From NCBI RefSeq assembly GCF_017798205.1, contig NZ_CP060010.1, positions 1,302,001 to 1,366,000 of the forward strand: a stretch of 64,000 bases of DNA. The letters are read 5' to 3'. Positions 8,166-17,236 of the stretch are shown one piece after another (positions within the stretch are counted from its first letter, which is position 1; each line of letters opens with the position of its first letter). Both the position numbers and the translations under genes were made by a program. The notes beneath the pieces were generated by a model that worked only from the letters and a program-made list of their open reading frames with translations, ran no database searches and was not told the origin of the DNA. This stretch comes from Cognatishimia activa (GTDB lineage: Bacteria; Pseudomonadota; Alphaproteobacteria; Rhodobacterales; Rhodobacteraceae).

Positions 8166-9554
8166 ATGCCGACAGACTATATTGTTAAAGACATCGCGTT
8201 GGCTGGTTTTGGCCGCAAGGAACTCGATATTGCTGAAACCGAGATGCCGGGCCTGATGGCGCTGCGCAAGGAATATGGCGAGGAAAAGCCGCTGAAAGGC
8301 GCGCGCATCGTTGGATCTCTGCATATGACGATCCAGACGGCTTGCCTGATCGAGACGCTGGTCGCATTGGGCGCGGATGTGCGTTGGGCGTCCTGTAACA
8401 TCTTCTCGACCCAAGACCACGCGGCGGCGGCGATTGCGGATGCGGGTATTCCTGTCTTTGCGATCAAGGGTCAGTCTCTGGAAGAGCATTGGGACTATCT
8501 GGATAAATCCTTCCTGTTTGAAGACGGCCCGAACATGATCCTCGACGATGGCGGCGATGCGACGCTTTACGTTCTGCTAGGCGCTCGTGCCGAGGCGGGC
8601 GAAGACATCATCCCAGTGCCTCAGTCCGAAGAAGAAGAGGTCATCAAAGCGCAGATCGCGAAGCGGATGGCGGCCTCCCCTGGTTGGTTCACCAAGACTC
8701 GCGACCAGATCATGGGCGTGTCTGAGGAAACCACCACTGGCGTGCATCGCCTGTATGAGCTGCAGAAAAACGGCCAGCTGCCCTTCCCTGCGATCAACGT
8801 GAATGATTCGGTCACCAAGTCCAAGTTCGACAACAAATACGGCTGTAAAGAGAGCCTCGTTGACGGTATCCGCCGCGCGACCGACACGATGATGGCGGGT
8901 AAAGTGGCGGTTGTTTGCGGCTATGGCGACGTGGGCAAAGGCTCTGCTGCGTCTCTGGCGGGTGCAGGTGCGCGGGTGAAAGTGACCGAAGCCGATCCGA
9001 TCTGCGCGCTGCAAGCCGCGATGGACGGGTTCGAAGTGACCCTGCTGGAAGACGAAGTCGCCACTGCGGACGTCTTCATCACCACCACCGGCAACAAAGA
9101 CATCATCCGCATCGAGCATATGCGCGCGATGAAGGATATGGCGATCGTTGGCAACATCGGCCACTTTGACAATGAGATCCAGGTTGCGGCTCTGAAGAAC
9201 CACAAGTGGACCAATATCAAAGAGCAAGTGGACATGATCGAGATGCCATCCGGCAATCGCATCATCCTCTTGTCGGAAGGTCGCCTTCTGAACCTTGGCA
9301 ACGCAACAGGCCACCCATCCTTCGTGATGTCAGCCTCCTTCACCAACCAGGTTCTGGCGCAGATCGAGCTGTTCCTGCGTGGCGATCAGTACAAGAACGA
9401 AGTCTATATCCTGCCGAAGCATCTGGACGAGAAAGTGGCTGCGCTGCACCTTGATCGCGTGGGCGCGAAGCTGACCAAGCTGACCAAGGAGCAAGCGTCC
9501 TATATTGGCGTGACGCCAGAAGGTCCGTTTAAGCCTGAGCATTATCGCTATTAA
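8166..9554 (+). CDS. ahcY: Adenosylhomocysteinase (SAH hydrolase)
   Basis: AhcY splits S-adenosylhomocysteine into adenosine and homocysteine, removing the product inhibitor of methyltransferases; it is cytoplasmic, tetrameric and uses tightly bound NAD. The 462-residue protein shows the substrate motif HMTIQTA, the [16 protein letters not shown] segment, the NAD-binding [19 protein letters not shown], and the C-terminal KPEHYRY tail that completes a neighbouring subunit's active site. The ATG at 8166 follows AGGAG at suitable spacing and gives the family's usual N-terminus. In Rhodobacter capsulatus ahcY is part of the reg locus, and here it is about 2.4 kb from regA. Confidence 0.98.
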   Translation: MPTDYIVKDIALAGFGRKELDIAETEMPGLMALRKEYGEEKPLKGARIVGSLHMTIQTACLIETLVALGADVRWASCNIFSTQDHAAAAIADAGIPVFAIKGQSLEEHWDYLDKSFLFEDGPNMILDDGGDATLYVLLGARAEAGEDIIPVPQSEEEEVIKAQIAKRMAASPGWFTKTRDQIMGVSEETTTGVHRLYELQKNGQLPFPAINVNDSVTKSKFDNKYGCKESLVDGIRRATDTMMAGKVAVVCGYGDVGKGSAASLAGAGARVKVTEADPICALQAAMDGFEVTLLEDEVATADVFITTTGNKDIIRIEHMRAMKDMAIVGNIGHFDNEIQVAALKNHKWTNIKEQVDMIEMPSGNRIILLSEGRLLNLGNATGHPSFVMSASFTNQVLAQIELFLRGDQYKNEVYILPKHLDEKVAALHLDRVGAKLTKLTKEQASYIGVTPEGPFKPEHYRY

Positions 9555-9573
9555 GCTCAGATGCCATCGAAAG

Positions 9574-9606
9574 AAAAAGGCCCGGCTTTGTCTGGGCTTT
9601 TTTTGT
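9574..9606 (+). terminator. Rho-independent terminator of ahcY
   Basis: AAAAAGGCCCGG and CTGGGCTTTTTTT form a GC-rich hairpin with a short loop, ending in a run of seven T residues, 20 bp after the ahcY stop. Confidence 0.85.
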
Positions 9607-9627
9607 GAATCATATTGTAGTGTTTTT

Positions 9628-9715
9628 GATTCTCGAGCGGATTTGACGATAATATGTGAATCTCAAACGGGCTTGTGAGTCATTTTTTTGTATTTTTGAT
9701 TTTCAAATGTGTTTG
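9628..9715. repeat. Three imperfect 18-bp direct repeats upstream of fic
   Basis: Three related 18-mers start at 9628, 9658 and 9698, following roughly GAWTYTCRARNGNRYTTG. The spacing is 30 and 40 bp, close to three and four helical turns. The surrounding 180 bp is markedly AT-rich compared with the flanks. They could be binding sites for the winged-helix domain of the Fic protein or part of a transferred segment. Confidence 0.5.
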
Positions 9716-9789
9716 TGAATACTACAGTATAAGCAAGCAGGCTTTTACATCAAAAAAAACGAAATCTAATCGACAAATCTAGATACAGT

Positions 9790-10923
9790 ATGCGCCTTCC
9801 TATTGATCGCTATAACTTCGATGACAACGTAACTTACCATTACGGTGAGTTTCCACCTACCTCATTGGACTACGAGAAATTGTTTGTGCCGATGGGGAAT
9901 GCCTGTGCCGCTTTGGCTCGGTACGATCAGACATTGCAGGCGCTTCCAAACAGCGACTTTCTTGTGACACCCCTTCGTGGTCAGGAAGCTGTAGTATCGT
10001 CTCGAATGGAAGGAACGATTTCCACGATTGACGAAGTCCTTCGATATGAGGCGGACACAAATGACGACGAAGCGCCGTCAAATGTACGATTGGAAACCCT
10101 AGAGGTCGTTCTTTATGCGGCCGCCCTAAAGCGCGCTCAACAGAGTCTCTCGTCAGGATATCCCATCAGCGAGCATCTTATCCGCTCCGCACACAATACC
10201 CTTTTGGGCCTCGGTAGGGGCGCGCAAAAGAAACCAGGAGAATACAAGACCGAACAAAATTACATTGGCGATGACGTATCCCGTCAGATCTCTTTTACAC
10301 CTATTTCGCCTGAGCAGCTTGAGCCTGCCATGGCATCATTGATGGAATTTACGAACTCAGGTCAATTTCCGCCTTTGCTAAACATCGCGCTTTCTCATGT
10401 AGAATTTGAGGCTCTACACCCCTTCAATGATGGTAATGGGCGGATTGGGCGGATGTTGATTACGCTGGCACTTTGGAAAAAGGGTCTTATTTCCGAGCCT
10501 CACTTTTACATCAGCGCGTTTTTTGAGGAAAATAAGGCTGAGTATATTGAAAGGATGCGCCAAGTTTCAGCCTCTGGCGACTGGACGGGATGGTGTGGAT
10601 TCTTTCTAGAGGCCGTCGCGAGCCAAGCAGAACAAAACCTTAAGACCGCCTTGGCAATAACAACCCTTTATGAAGATATGAAAGATGTTTTCCGAGAGGC
10701 GTTAAACTCGCAATGGACTTTGCAAGCTCAAGATTTCATCTTCAAAAACCCGATCTTCCGGAACGCCCGCTTTACAGGGCGAAGCGGTATACCTAAACCA
10801 ACGGCGATAAGACTTTCACGCGCCTTGGTAGAAGAGGGCCTGTTGTTGGAACTCGAACCCGCCGCGGGAAACCGCTCGGCATTATTTGAATTTGAGCCAC
10901 TCATGCGGATTATTCGAACTTAA
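9790..10923 (+). CDS. Fic-family adenylyltransferase with N-terminal inhibitory motif and C-terminal winged helix
   Basis: The 377-residue protein holds the complete Fic core HPFNDGNGRIGR near residue 211, which catalyses AMP (or other nucleotide) transfer to target proteins. The class II inhibitory motif SSRMEG is at residues 70-75, so activity should be auto-inhibited. The last 80 residues resemble a winged helix-turn-helix (KPTAIRLSRALVEEGLL), as in self-regulating Fic proteins. No clear ribosome-binding site precedes the ATG. The gene and its upstream region are more AT-rich than their surroundings, which suggests transfer. Its stop overlaps the stop of the convergent HD gene. The target is unknown, and no antitoxin gene is adjacent. 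Confidence 0.92.
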   Translation: MRLPIDRYNFDDNVTYHYGEFPPTSLDYEKLFVPMGNACAALARYDQTLQALPNSDFLVTPLRGQEAVVSSRMEGTISTIDEVLRYEADTNDDEAPSNVRLETLEVVLYAAALKRAQQSLSSGYPISEHLIRSAHNTLLGLGRGAQKKPGEYKTEQNYIGDDVSRQISFTPISPEQLEPAMASLMEFTNSGQFPPLLNIALSHVEFEALHPFNDGNGRIGRMLITLALWKKGLISEPHFYISAFFEENKAEYIERMRQVSASGDWTGWCGFFLEAVASQAEQNLKTALAITTLYEDMKDVFREALNSQWTLQAQDFIFKNPIFRNARFTGRSGIPKPTAIRLSRALVEEGLLLELEPAAGNRSALFEFEPLMRIIRT

Positions 10924-11540
10924 GACCTATTTGAGACGCAAAAAAGCTCCGACACAAACCCCTCGCGGAGCACCTCTGGATCGTAAGCCTTACGCCCAAA
11001 GACCTCGCGCACCATGGGTTCGAAATGCGAAAGCGGCTTCATCGGATACTCGGGATCAAAAGATGACTGATCCCACCGCTCGCAAAAGGCCGCGCAGCTG
11101 TCAAAGCACGGGTGATCCTTAAACTGATCCCGCGCGTTTTCGTCCCAGCCATAGTGTTTGCCATAATAGAGCATCTGGAAAATCCCATGATGCTCGACCA
11201 CCCAAGACACATCCCAGCGCACAAATGGACGGATCACCTCGGCGGAGAAGCGATCATGGTTCTGCGGTGCAAGCCCATCGCCGATGTCATGCAACAAAGC
11301 CCCAACAATCCAGTCGATATCAGCGCCATCCGCTTCTGCGCGAGTGGCCGATTGCAATCCATGTTGGAGCCGATTGATGCGATACCCTTCAAGCGAGGCC
11401 TCTCCATGGCGGCGCATTTCGTCAAGCACGCGATCAGCGGTCATACCCAGATAGGGTTTCTCCAGCTCGGCCAGCAGAAGATAGTCTTCCTTGGTGCCAT
11501 CCTTCATCTGGGTGAAGCTGACCAGTTTTTCTTCGCTCAT
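10920..11540 (-). CDS. HD-domain protein, possible PhnZ-type diiron oxygenase
   Basis: This 206-residue protein carries HD-fold metal ligands as QHGLQSA (His), LLHDIGD (His-Asp), later histidines (VVEHHG) and an Asp in ERWDQSSFD. That order and the QH.LQ.A signature resemble PhnZ, a mixed-valent diiron oxygenase of organophosphonate breakdown, more than the phosphohydrolase HD proteins. PhnZ works with PhnY, an Fe(II)/2-oxoglutarate oxygenase of the PhyH type, and the gene directly upstream here is PhyH-type, with a 4-bp ATGA overlap. The pathway is inferred; the substrate could be a phosphonate or another compound oxidised in two steps. Confidence 0.78.
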   Translation of the reverse strand: MSEEKLVSFTQMKDGTKEDYLLLAELEKPYLGMTADRVLDEMRRHGEASLEGYRINRLQHGLQSATRAEADGADIDWIVGALLHDIGDGLAPQNHDRFSAEVIRPFVRWDVSWVVEHHGIFQMLYYGKHYGWDENARDQFKDHPCFDSCAAFCERWDQSSFDPEYPMKPLSHFEPMVREVFGRKAYDPEVLREGFVSELFCVSNRS

Positions 11541-12406
11541 GACGCACCTTCCGCCTGATACATGCCCACATTACCCTCGGCCCCTGCGGCCAAGGTGGTG
11601 GATTGATGATTGAGAACCTCACGATAGAGCGCGAGGTCTTCGGGATCAAACAGGCGATTGGGGCCTGCGATATGGATCCAGCCGTTCTCGGCGTCTTTGC
11701 CGCGCACAAGCATCGCGTAATCGCGTCCTTGCGCCGATTGCCGTACGCCCGGGGTGACATAACGGATCGCCAAACCGATCCGGCGGTCATCGGAGTTATT
11801 CGGCGAGGAGGCATGGAATGTCCGCCCATGATGAAACGACATCTGCCCGGGTTTCAGGGGCCCGTGCTCGGCTTTCGTCTCGTCAATCCCCGCGATTTCT
11901 TGGCCACGCGACAGGAGGTTGTCCTCATCAAAGGTGTCCTCATGCGCTACGATCTTGTTTTTGTGACTGCCGGGGATGAACCGCATGCAGCCCGCCTCGA
12001 CGCTTACGTCAGAAAGCGCGATCCAAGCCGTCAGCTCTTCGTCTGTTTCGCCCATGCCCCAATAGGTGATGTCCTGATGCCAACTGACGACGGACTTCGT
12101 GCCCGGCTCTTTGATGAAGAGTTCAACTGACCAGACCAAAAGGTCCGGCCCAAGGATCGAGGCAACTTGATCAAGGATCTGAGGCGTACGCGACACCTGT
12201 GCCAGCAAAGGGATGACCAGATGACCGTTCACGCGAAAGAACTGTCCCAGATCAAAGCCGTCAGCACCAGCGGCATACATCTGTTCCAAAGTCTCAACCT
12301 GCTGGCGCAACCCCGCCGCGTCCTCAGAGGAAAACGCGGTCAGACCGGCCACATAGCCTTTGTCCTGATACTGTTGCGCCTGTTCCCGTGTTAATGATCC
12401 CTGCAT
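11537..12406 (-). CDS. Phytanoyl-CoA dioxygenase-family Fe(II)/2-oxoglutarate oxygenase
   Basis: The 289-residue protein belongs to the PhyH family of cupin-fold, 2-oxoglutarate-dependent hydroxylases. The iron-binding HxD is seen in SWHQDITYW (about residue 118), and the distal His lies in FHHGRTFHAS near 198, with a basic RRIGLAIRY segment for 2-oxoglutarate. It is the first gene of a two-gene operon with the HD protein. The pairing resembles PhnY-PhnZ, where the first enzyme hydroxylates the carbon next to phosphorus and the second cleaves the C-P bond. PhyH enzymes act on many substrates (ectoine, fatty acyl-CoA, phosphonates), so this stays a hypothesis. Confidence 0.88.
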   Translation of the reverse strand: MQGSLTREQAQQYQDKGYVAGLTAFSSEDAAGLRQQVETLEQMYAAGADGFDLGQFFRVNGHLVIPLLAQVSRTPQILDQVASILGPDLLVWSVELFIKEPGTKSVVSWHQDITYWGMGETDEELTAWIALSDVSVEAGCMRFIPGSHKNKIVAHEDTFDEDNLLSRGQEIAGIDETKAEHGPLKPGQMSFHHGRTFHASSPNNSDDRRIGLAIRYVTPGVRQSAQGRDYAMLVRGKDAENGWIHIAGPNRLFDPEDLALYREVLNHQSTTLAAGAEGNVGMYQAEGAS

Positions 12407-12628
12407 GGCATCTCTCCCCTATGCCGTTACAGGGGAAGCATGCGACCCAAGGTCATCGCGCGTCCACACCGAAAACGTCACGCATCTGGTCGCTTTTCGC
12501 ATGAATTTGCGGGGAATAGCGGGAAGTTTTCCCTTTGTGGGTTTGGTCAATACGGCTAGGCTCACTCCCAAGCACCACTCGGCGCTGTCTTTAATGTTGT
12601 TTGCTTTTTTGCAGGTGGGAGAAAGAAA

Positions 12629-12970
12629 ATGGGAAAACGCGACGATTTGATCGCTCAATACGCGGATGATCTGCGCAACAAATGCGGTATGGAGCCAGAT
12701 ATGGACCTGCTGGAAAAGGTCACTTTGGGCTGCGGTCCAGCGATCTATAACGCGGATGCTTCGACGGTTGCCGCCACTCAGGAGAGCGAGCTGGAAACCG
12801 TAAAGAACAACTTCCTGATCAAGAAACTGGGCCTTGCGGACGGCCCGCAGCTGATGGATGCGATCAATTCCGTGATGGACACTTACGGTCGCTCCGAGCG
12901 CAACAAGTACCGCGCCGTGGTCTATTACATGCTGACCAAACATTTCGGCAAAGAGTCCATTTACGGCTAA
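12629..12970 (+). CDS. DUF2853 family protein
   Basis: This 113-residue cytoplasmic protein matches DUF2853: it begins MGKRDDLIAQYADDLRNKCG and has the conserved CGPAIYNADASTVA and NNFLIKKLGL blocks. The family is small, helical, common in Rhodobacterales, and of unknown function. GGGAGAAAG lies just upstream of the ATG. It is a single-gene unit followed by a strong hairpin. Confidence 0.88.
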   Translation: MGKRDDLIAQYADDLRNKCGMEPDMDLLEKVTLGCGPAIYNADASTVAATQESELETVKNNFLIKKLGLADGPQLMDAINSVMDTYGRSERNKYRAVVYYMLTKHFGKESIYG

Positions 12971-12977
12971 GTCCGAG

Positions 12978-12998
12978 GCCCGCGGAAACGCGGGCTTT
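12978..12998 (+). terminator. Rho-independent terminator after DUF2853 gene
   Basis: GCCCGCG-GAAA-CGCGGGC followed by TTT forms a 7-bp GC stem with a stable GAAA tetraloop, 8 bp after the stop codon. Confidence 0.75.
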
Positions 12999-13128
12999 CC
13001 CACACCAGAGTTTAATCAAATTTCACTTTATTTATAATGTCTTGGAATTTGATTTTCCGCGCCACACTCGCTAGATCTCTGGGGAAACCATGATGCATTT
13101 ACATGCTTTGGTGTGTGGGGTTTCGGGG

Positions 13129-13165
13129 GAACGGGGACGCGCTGTGAACAGGCGCGTCCCCGTTC
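13129..13165. terminator. Perfect 14-bp inverted repeat, probable terminator
   Basis: GAACGGGGACGCGC and its exact complement flank a 9-base loop, just beyond the 3' end of the minus-strand DUF1761 gene. No strong T-run follows on either strand, so it may act as an RNA-stabilising hairpin or a weak terminator. Confidence 0.55.
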
Positions 13166-13171
13166 ACATTT

Positions 13172-13567
13172 TCAGATCAGCGTCAGAACCAAGCCGATGA
13201 TCGCGCTGCCGCCGGTCGCATAGATACCGTCCAGCAGGATCAGCGCGCGCGGCCGGCCGGCAAAAGTGTAGTTGGTCGCCAACCACGGCACCGCCAGAAA
13301 CAGGCCCGCACCTAGCCCTGCGATCAGGCCTTTTCCCGGTTCGGTGATGCCCGACAACGCAAACATATGCCGCATCATGCCTGCCACGATGATCAGGCAA
13401 ATGATCGACACGATATAGGGCATAGGGTTTTTCGAATTGGCAGGCCGCCCGTCCTCACCGACCTCAACCCCGGAAGCGGCCATCCAGGGTTTGGCCATCG
13501 CCATATACCAGACCGCACCGAACACATAAGCGGCAACAGCCGCCGCAATCACACTCACAAAACCCAT
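13172..13567 (-). CDS. DUF1761 family membrane protein
   Basis: This protein of about 131 residues has four predicted transmembrane helices (residues about 2-24, 48-67, 78-100 and 107-131) and the FGAVWYMAMAKPW signature of DUF1761, a family of unknown function. A start four codons upstream (13579) is possible, but GGAGGG sits directly before the ATG at 13567, so the shorter form is preferred. It is monocistronic, with the hairpin at 13129-13165 downstream. Confidence 0.82.
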   Translation of the reverse strand: MGFVSVIAAAVAAYVFGAVWYMAMAKPWMAASGVEVGEDGRPANSKNPMPYIVSIICLIIVAGMMRHMFALSGITEPGKGLIAGLGAGLFLAVPWLATNYTFAGRPRALILLDGIYATGGSAIIGLVLTLI

Positions 13568-13627
13568 TCGTCCCTCCATGAATTGGGGTTTAAGCGAGGG
13601 AACTATGCGAGAATTTTCGGGGTCTGG

Positions 13628-14047
13628 CTAGGTTTCAACGCCCGCTATGTCGCAGATCACCTGCCACTCGTCCTCGGTCACGGGCTGCACGGACAGCCGA
13701 GAGTTCTTGACCAGAACCATCTCGGCCAGCCGCGGATCGGCCTTGATCATATCCAGTGACACTGGCGTTTTCACAGGCACCACGGCCTTGATATCCACGC
13801 ACTCCCAGCGGTGGTCGTCGGTGGTACTGTCCGGATGGGCCTCGGCGCAGACTTCGACCACGCCGACCACGGATTTCTCCTTTTGTGAATGATAGAAAAA
13901 CCCGCGATCGCCCAGTTTCATCTCGCGCATGAAATTGCGCGCCTGGTAGTTGCGTACGCCGTCCCATTCCTCGCCTGCGTCGCCTTTGGCAACCTGATCG
14001 TCCCAGCTCCAGGTCGAGGGTTCGGATTTGAACAGCCAGTAGCGCAT
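13628..14047 (-). CDS. EVE domain protein
   Basis: The 139-residue protein is an EVE domain, related to the PUA/YTH fold that binds modified bases. It starts MRYWLFKSEPSTWSW and contains EWDGVRNYQARNFM and FFYHSQ, the family hallmarks. EVE proteins may recognise modified DNA or RNA; the ligand here is unknown. The start at 14047 overlaps the yciI stop in a TGATG junction, so a longer form from 14068 is unlikely. It is the last gene of the tsaD-gpsA-yciI-EVE operon. Confidence 0.93.
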   Translation of the reverse strand: MRYWLFKSEPSTWSWDDQVAKGDAGEEWDGVRNYQARNFMREMKLGDRGFFYHSQKEKSVVGVVEVCAEAHPDSTTDDHRWECVDIKAVVPVKTPVSLDMIKADPRLAEMVLVKNSRLSVQPVTEDEWQVICDIAGVET

Positions 14048-14319
14048 CAGCCGATCACCTTGTTCCACGCAGTGATTTCGACCGATTGAAAGAGATCAGC
14101 TGCCTTATAAGGATCCTGCGCGGCCCAGGCCTCGGCGGCGGCCATATCGGGTAGGTCCAGAATGATCAGCGATCCGCACATCTCACCGTTATCGTCCAGA
14201 AACGGGCCTGCCATTTCGACTGCATCGGAGGATTTCAGATAGGCCACATGAGCGTCGCGATTGGCTTTGCGGACCTCAAGTGCACCGGGTTTGTCTTTCG
14301 CAATCAGGGCAAAACGCAT
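14047..14319 (-). CDS. YciI family protein
   Basis: This 90-residue protein has the YciI/YCII ferredoxin-like fold: N-terminal MRFALIAKDKPGALEVRKANR, the His in DAHVAYLK and the GSLIILDLPDMAAAEAWAAQDPY block. The family has a His-Asp pair that hints at catalysis, but the reaction is unknown. It lies three bases after gpsA and overlaps the EVE gene (TGATG). A broken gene of the same family lies at 20964-21242. Confidence 0.92.
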   Translation of the reverse strand: MRFALIAKDKPGALEVRKANRDAHVAYLKSSDAVEMAGPFLDDNGEMCGSLIILDLPDMAAAEAWAAQDPYKAADLFQSVEITAWNKVIG

Positions 14320-14322
14320 GGG

Positions 14323-15279
14323 TTATTCCTCTTTCGGGGGGCGGGCCAGAAGTTGCTCCATAGCCTCGCTTAGGTTGAGTTTCTGGTCAAGCAATCCGAC
14401 GATCGCTTGGGTGATGGGCATGTCGAGGCCAAGTCCTGTTGCGCGCGTCAGTGTTGCGCGTGCGGTGGCGGCGCCTTCGACGGTGATATTCGGGTCAAAG
14501 GGTTCGCCCCGCCCAAGCGCGAGGCCAAATTGATAGTTGCGCGATTGCGTCGAGCTGCAAGTGAGCGACAGGTCTCCGAAACCCGAAAGTCCCGAAAGCG
14601 TGGCCCGATCCGCGCCCAGCGCATGGGCCATGCGTTTCATTTCCGCAAATCCGCGCGTCATAAGCGCTGCGCGGGCGCTTTCGCCGAGGCCTGCGCCAAT
14701 GGCCGCCCCACACGCAATCGCAATCACGTTCTTAAGCGCGCCGCCGAGTTCGGCTCCGATGACATCCGTAGTGCGATAGATCCGCAGGTTGGGCGCTTTG
14801 AGCCTGTCTTGGAGGGCTTGGCCCTTTGCGTCATCTGCGCAGGCCAAAGTCAGGGCTGTTGGCAGACCAATGGCGATGTCTTGGGCAAAGCTCGGGCCCG
14901 TCAGGATCGCGCCGGTTGCGTCGGGGTATATGTCTTGGATGATGGACACAGGGCCTTTGCCGGTTGAAAGCTCGATGCCCTTACAGCAGGCGACCAGCGT
15001 TTTGCCGTTGAGTTGCGGGAAACTTGCAAGAACAGAGCGGAGCGTCTGAAGTGGAACGGCCAGCAAAACCACGTCGGGCAGATCTTGGGGTAGGTCCGGC
15101 GTCAACGTCACGAGGTCGCTGAAACGCACGTCTTTCAGGCGGGCACTTTGTCGAGTCCTGTCTTGCGCCGCGATGGAGTCTGCATCCCGTCCCCAAAGCG
15201 TCACCTCTGTGCCTCCGAGGGCGAAACTCTGCGCCAAAGACGTGCCGAAAGCGCCCGCGCCAAGGACCAAAATGCTCAT
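14323..15279 (-). CDS. gpsA: Glycerol-3-phosphate dehydrogenase [NAD(P)+]
   Basis: GpsA reduces dihydroxyacetone phosphate to sn-glycerol-3-phosphate for phospholipid synthesis in the cytoplasm. The 318-residue protein has the N-terminal Rossmann motif [12 protein letters not shown], the ACCKGIE and GPSFAQDI segments, and the catalytic lysine region [14 protein letters not shown]. The ATG at 15279 overlaps the tsaD stop (ATGA); a longer open frame upstream is the tsaD gene read in another frame. The tsaD-gpsA pairing is common in Rhodobacterales. Confidence 0.97.
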   Translation of the reverse strand: MSILVLGAGAFGTSLAQSFALGGTEVTLWGRDADSIAAQDRTRQSARLKDVRFSDLVTLTPDLPQDLPDVVLLAVPLQTLRSVLASFPQLNGKTLVACCKGIELSTGKGPVSIIQDIYPDATGAILTGPSFAQDIAIGLPTALTLACADDAKGQALQDRLKAPNLRIYRTTDVIGAELGGALKNVIAIACGAAIGAGLGESARAALMTRGFAEMKRMAHALGADRATLSGLSGFGDLSLTCSSTQSRNYQFGLALGRGEPFDPNITVEGAATARATLTRATGLGLDMPITQAIVGLLDQKLNLSEAMEQLLARPPKEE

Positions 15280-16373
15280 GCTTTGGCTCCTTTCTTGCCG
15301 CCACCCAAAAGGGCAGGGGCTTTCTTGTCCAGTGGCCAGCGAGGGCGCGCAACAAGGGACATATCGTCCTGATGCCCTGCCTTGAAACGCGCGAGGCCCG
15401 CATAGGCAATCATCGCGGCGTTGTCGGTGCACAGCGCGAGAGGCGGGGCGGTGAAATCCACCGCGTGATCTGCACAAACAGTCTCTAATGCACCGCGAAT
15501 GGTCTGGTTTGCGGCGACGCCACCTGCGACGGCAAGGATCGGCGTTTCGGGATTTTCCGCGAGATATGTTTCCAAAGCGCGTGCGGTTTTCTTGGCTAGT
15601 ACATCCGCCACTGCCGCCTGAAATGACGCGCAAAGGTCCGCGCGGTCTTGGCGCGTTAGCCCGCCTTTCTCTGCGACGATTGCATCGCGCGCGCGCAACA
15701 GAGCAGTCTTGAGACCAGAGAATGACAGATCACAACCCGGACGATCCAGCAGTGGCCTTGGGAACGCAAAGCGCTTGGGGTTACCCGACTTGGCTTCAGC
15801 TTCGACGCTGGGGCCGCCGGGTTGCGGCAGGCCCAAAAGCCGCGCGGTTTTGTCAAAGGCTTCTCCGGGGGCATCGTCAATGGTGCCGCCCAGACGCGTG
15901 AATTCTTCAGGTCCGTGTGCAATCAGAAATTGGCAATGCCCTCCGCTGACCAATAGCATCAGATAGGGAAAGGCGATTTGATCCGTCAAACGTGGCGTCA
16001 GCGCATGGCCCGCAAGGTGGTTCACGCCAACCAAAGGAATACCCAGACCCGCCGAAAGCCCCTTGGCACACATCACGCCAGAGATCACACCACCGATCAA
16101 GCCCGGCCCGGCGGTGACAGCGATGGCGTCAACGTCTGAAAATCCTATTCCCGCCTGAGACAAAGCCTCTTCGACCGCCAAATCCAGCTTTTCGGCATGG
16201 GCCCGCGCCGCGATTTCCGGAACGACACCCCCGAAAGCAGCGTGTAACTCGGTCTGGCCGTAAACCACATTGGACAGGATTTCCGGCGCGGCCTCGCCTG
16301 CTTGGCGCACCACAGCCGCCGATGTGTCATCGCAGCTGCTTTCGATACCGAGAAGGGTGAGAGTGTCCGTCAT
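15276..16373 (-). CDS. tsaD: tRNA N6-adenosine threonylcarbamoyltransferase TsaD
   Basis: TsaD transfers the threonylcarbamoyl group from threonylcarbamoyl-AMP to A37 of tRNA. The 365-residue ASKHA-fold protein begins [14 protein letters not shown] and has the metal-binding HAEKLD and NHLAGH motifs, SGGH, and the C-terminal [12 protein letters not shown]. Length is usual. It heads an operon with gpsA, yciI and EVE genes and is divergent from hemD across a 56-bp gap that must hold both promoters. TsaE, its partner, is encoded at 834-1310. Confidence 0.97.
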   Translation of the reverse strand: MTDTLTLLGIESSCDDTSAAVVRQAGEAAPEILSNVVYGQTELHAAFGGVVPEIAARAHAEKLDLAVEEALSQAGIGFSDVDAIAVTAGPGLIGGVISGVMCAKGLSAGLGIPLVGVNHLAGHALTPRLTDQIAFPYLMLLVSGGHCQFLIAHGPEEFTRLGGTIDDAPGEAFDKTARLLGLPQPGGPSVEAEAKSGNPKRFAFPRPLLDRPGCDLSFSGLKTALLRARDAIVAEKGGLTRQDRADLCASFQAAVADVLAKKTARALETYLAENPETPILAVAGGVAANQTIRGALETVCADHAVDFTAPPLALCTDNAAMIAYAGLARFKAGHQDDMSLVARPRWPLDKKAPALLGGGKKGAKA

Positions 16374-16429
16374 GGTCTGCCATTGCGCCGTTTGATATAG
16401 GCAGCTAACACTCTAGGCCCGCGCAAACA

Positions 16430-17140
16430 ATGGGTGAGACAATGTCCGCCGTGAAACCCGTGATCATCCTGACCCGCCCCGCAGCGCAAAATGCGCGGTT
16501 CGCGCAGGCTGTTGCGGCGAGCGGTATCGAGGCGAGGATCATAGAGGCTCCGGTGACGCGGATTGTTCCAGAGCCGCGAACCTCCAACTTAGAGCCAGCG
16601 GCGACCGCGATCTTTACCTCGTCTTATGGGGTGGAACACGCGCCCGGCGGAACCGGTATCGCATGGTGCGTCGGCGACAGGACAGCAGAAGTTGCCGCAA
16701 CGAAAGGCTGGCAAGCGCGGTCGGCAGGCGGAGACGCAGATGCGCTCTTCAAGCGGATTTGCGCCGATCTCGCAGGCGTTGAGGCGCAGGACACGCTCGT
16801 GCATTACTGCGGAAAAGAGACGCGTGGTGATCTGAGTGAACGGCTCTCTAATGTTGGAATTTCCACCCAACGATCTGTGGTTTATCGGCAGGAGAAACAG
16901 GCGCTGTCTGAGGACGTACACCAAGTCATATTAGGCTCTAATAAGGCCATATTTCCTGTTTTCTCCCCAAACTCGGCTCAAAGGCTTGTCCAGCAGTTGC
17001 CCGCGGGCACGAAAGTGGATTTTGTCGCAATTAGTCAAGCAACGGCACAGACGCTCCCTACAGAGATGGTCCGTAATGTAGCGGTTGCGAAAACCCCCGA
17101 TGCTCAGTCTTTAATCGAAGCGCTGCGTCTCATGGTTTAG
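16430..17140 (+). CDS. hemD: Uroporphyrinogen-III synthase HemD
   Basis: HemD cyclises hydroxymethylbilane to uroporphyrinogen III in tetrapyrrole synthesis. The family is poorly conserved; support comes from the N-terminal VIILTRPAAQNARFA motif, the alternating two-domain layout of about 236 residues, a C-terminal DFVAISQATAQTL segment, and the context with mic60 and hemY. An ATG at 16442 has a better ribosome-binding site (GGTGAG) than the one at 16430, so the protein may start four codons later. hemC, often next to hemD, is not in the window. Confidence 0.85.
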   Translation: MGETMSAVKPVIILTRPAAQNARFAQAVAASGIEARIIEAPVTRIVPEPRTSNLEPAATAIFTSSYGVEHAPGGTGIAWCVGDRTAEVAATKGWQARSAGGDADALFKRICADLAGVEAQDTLVHYCGKETRGDLSERLSNVGISTQRSVVYRQEKQALSEDVHQVILGSNKAIFPVFSPNSAQRLVQQLPAGTKVDFVAISQATAQTLPTEMVRNVAVAKTPDAQSLIEALRLMV

Positions 17141-17236
17141 GGGGAAAAAGCTGCGGAGTGACGCATTGTAGCACTGAGGGTGCTAAATTAGATTGATAGT
17201 AACGATTTGAAGAATACGGATTCGAAAGGGAAGATC

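Noticed and set aside
8577-9314. Minus-strand open frame of 245 codons
   Set aside because: It lies entirely opposite ahcY, which is beyond doubt; it is a compositional shadow.
6801-12406. Fic with the HD proteins as a toxin-antitoxin or defence system
   Set aside because: Fic inhibition motif is internal, the flanking genes belong to other operons and convergent strands, and no defence-associated gene is nearby.
12419-13003. Minus-strand open frame of 194 codons over the DUF2853 gene
   Set aside because: The plus-strand DUF2853 product has family motifs, a ribosome-binding site and a terminator; the other strand has none.
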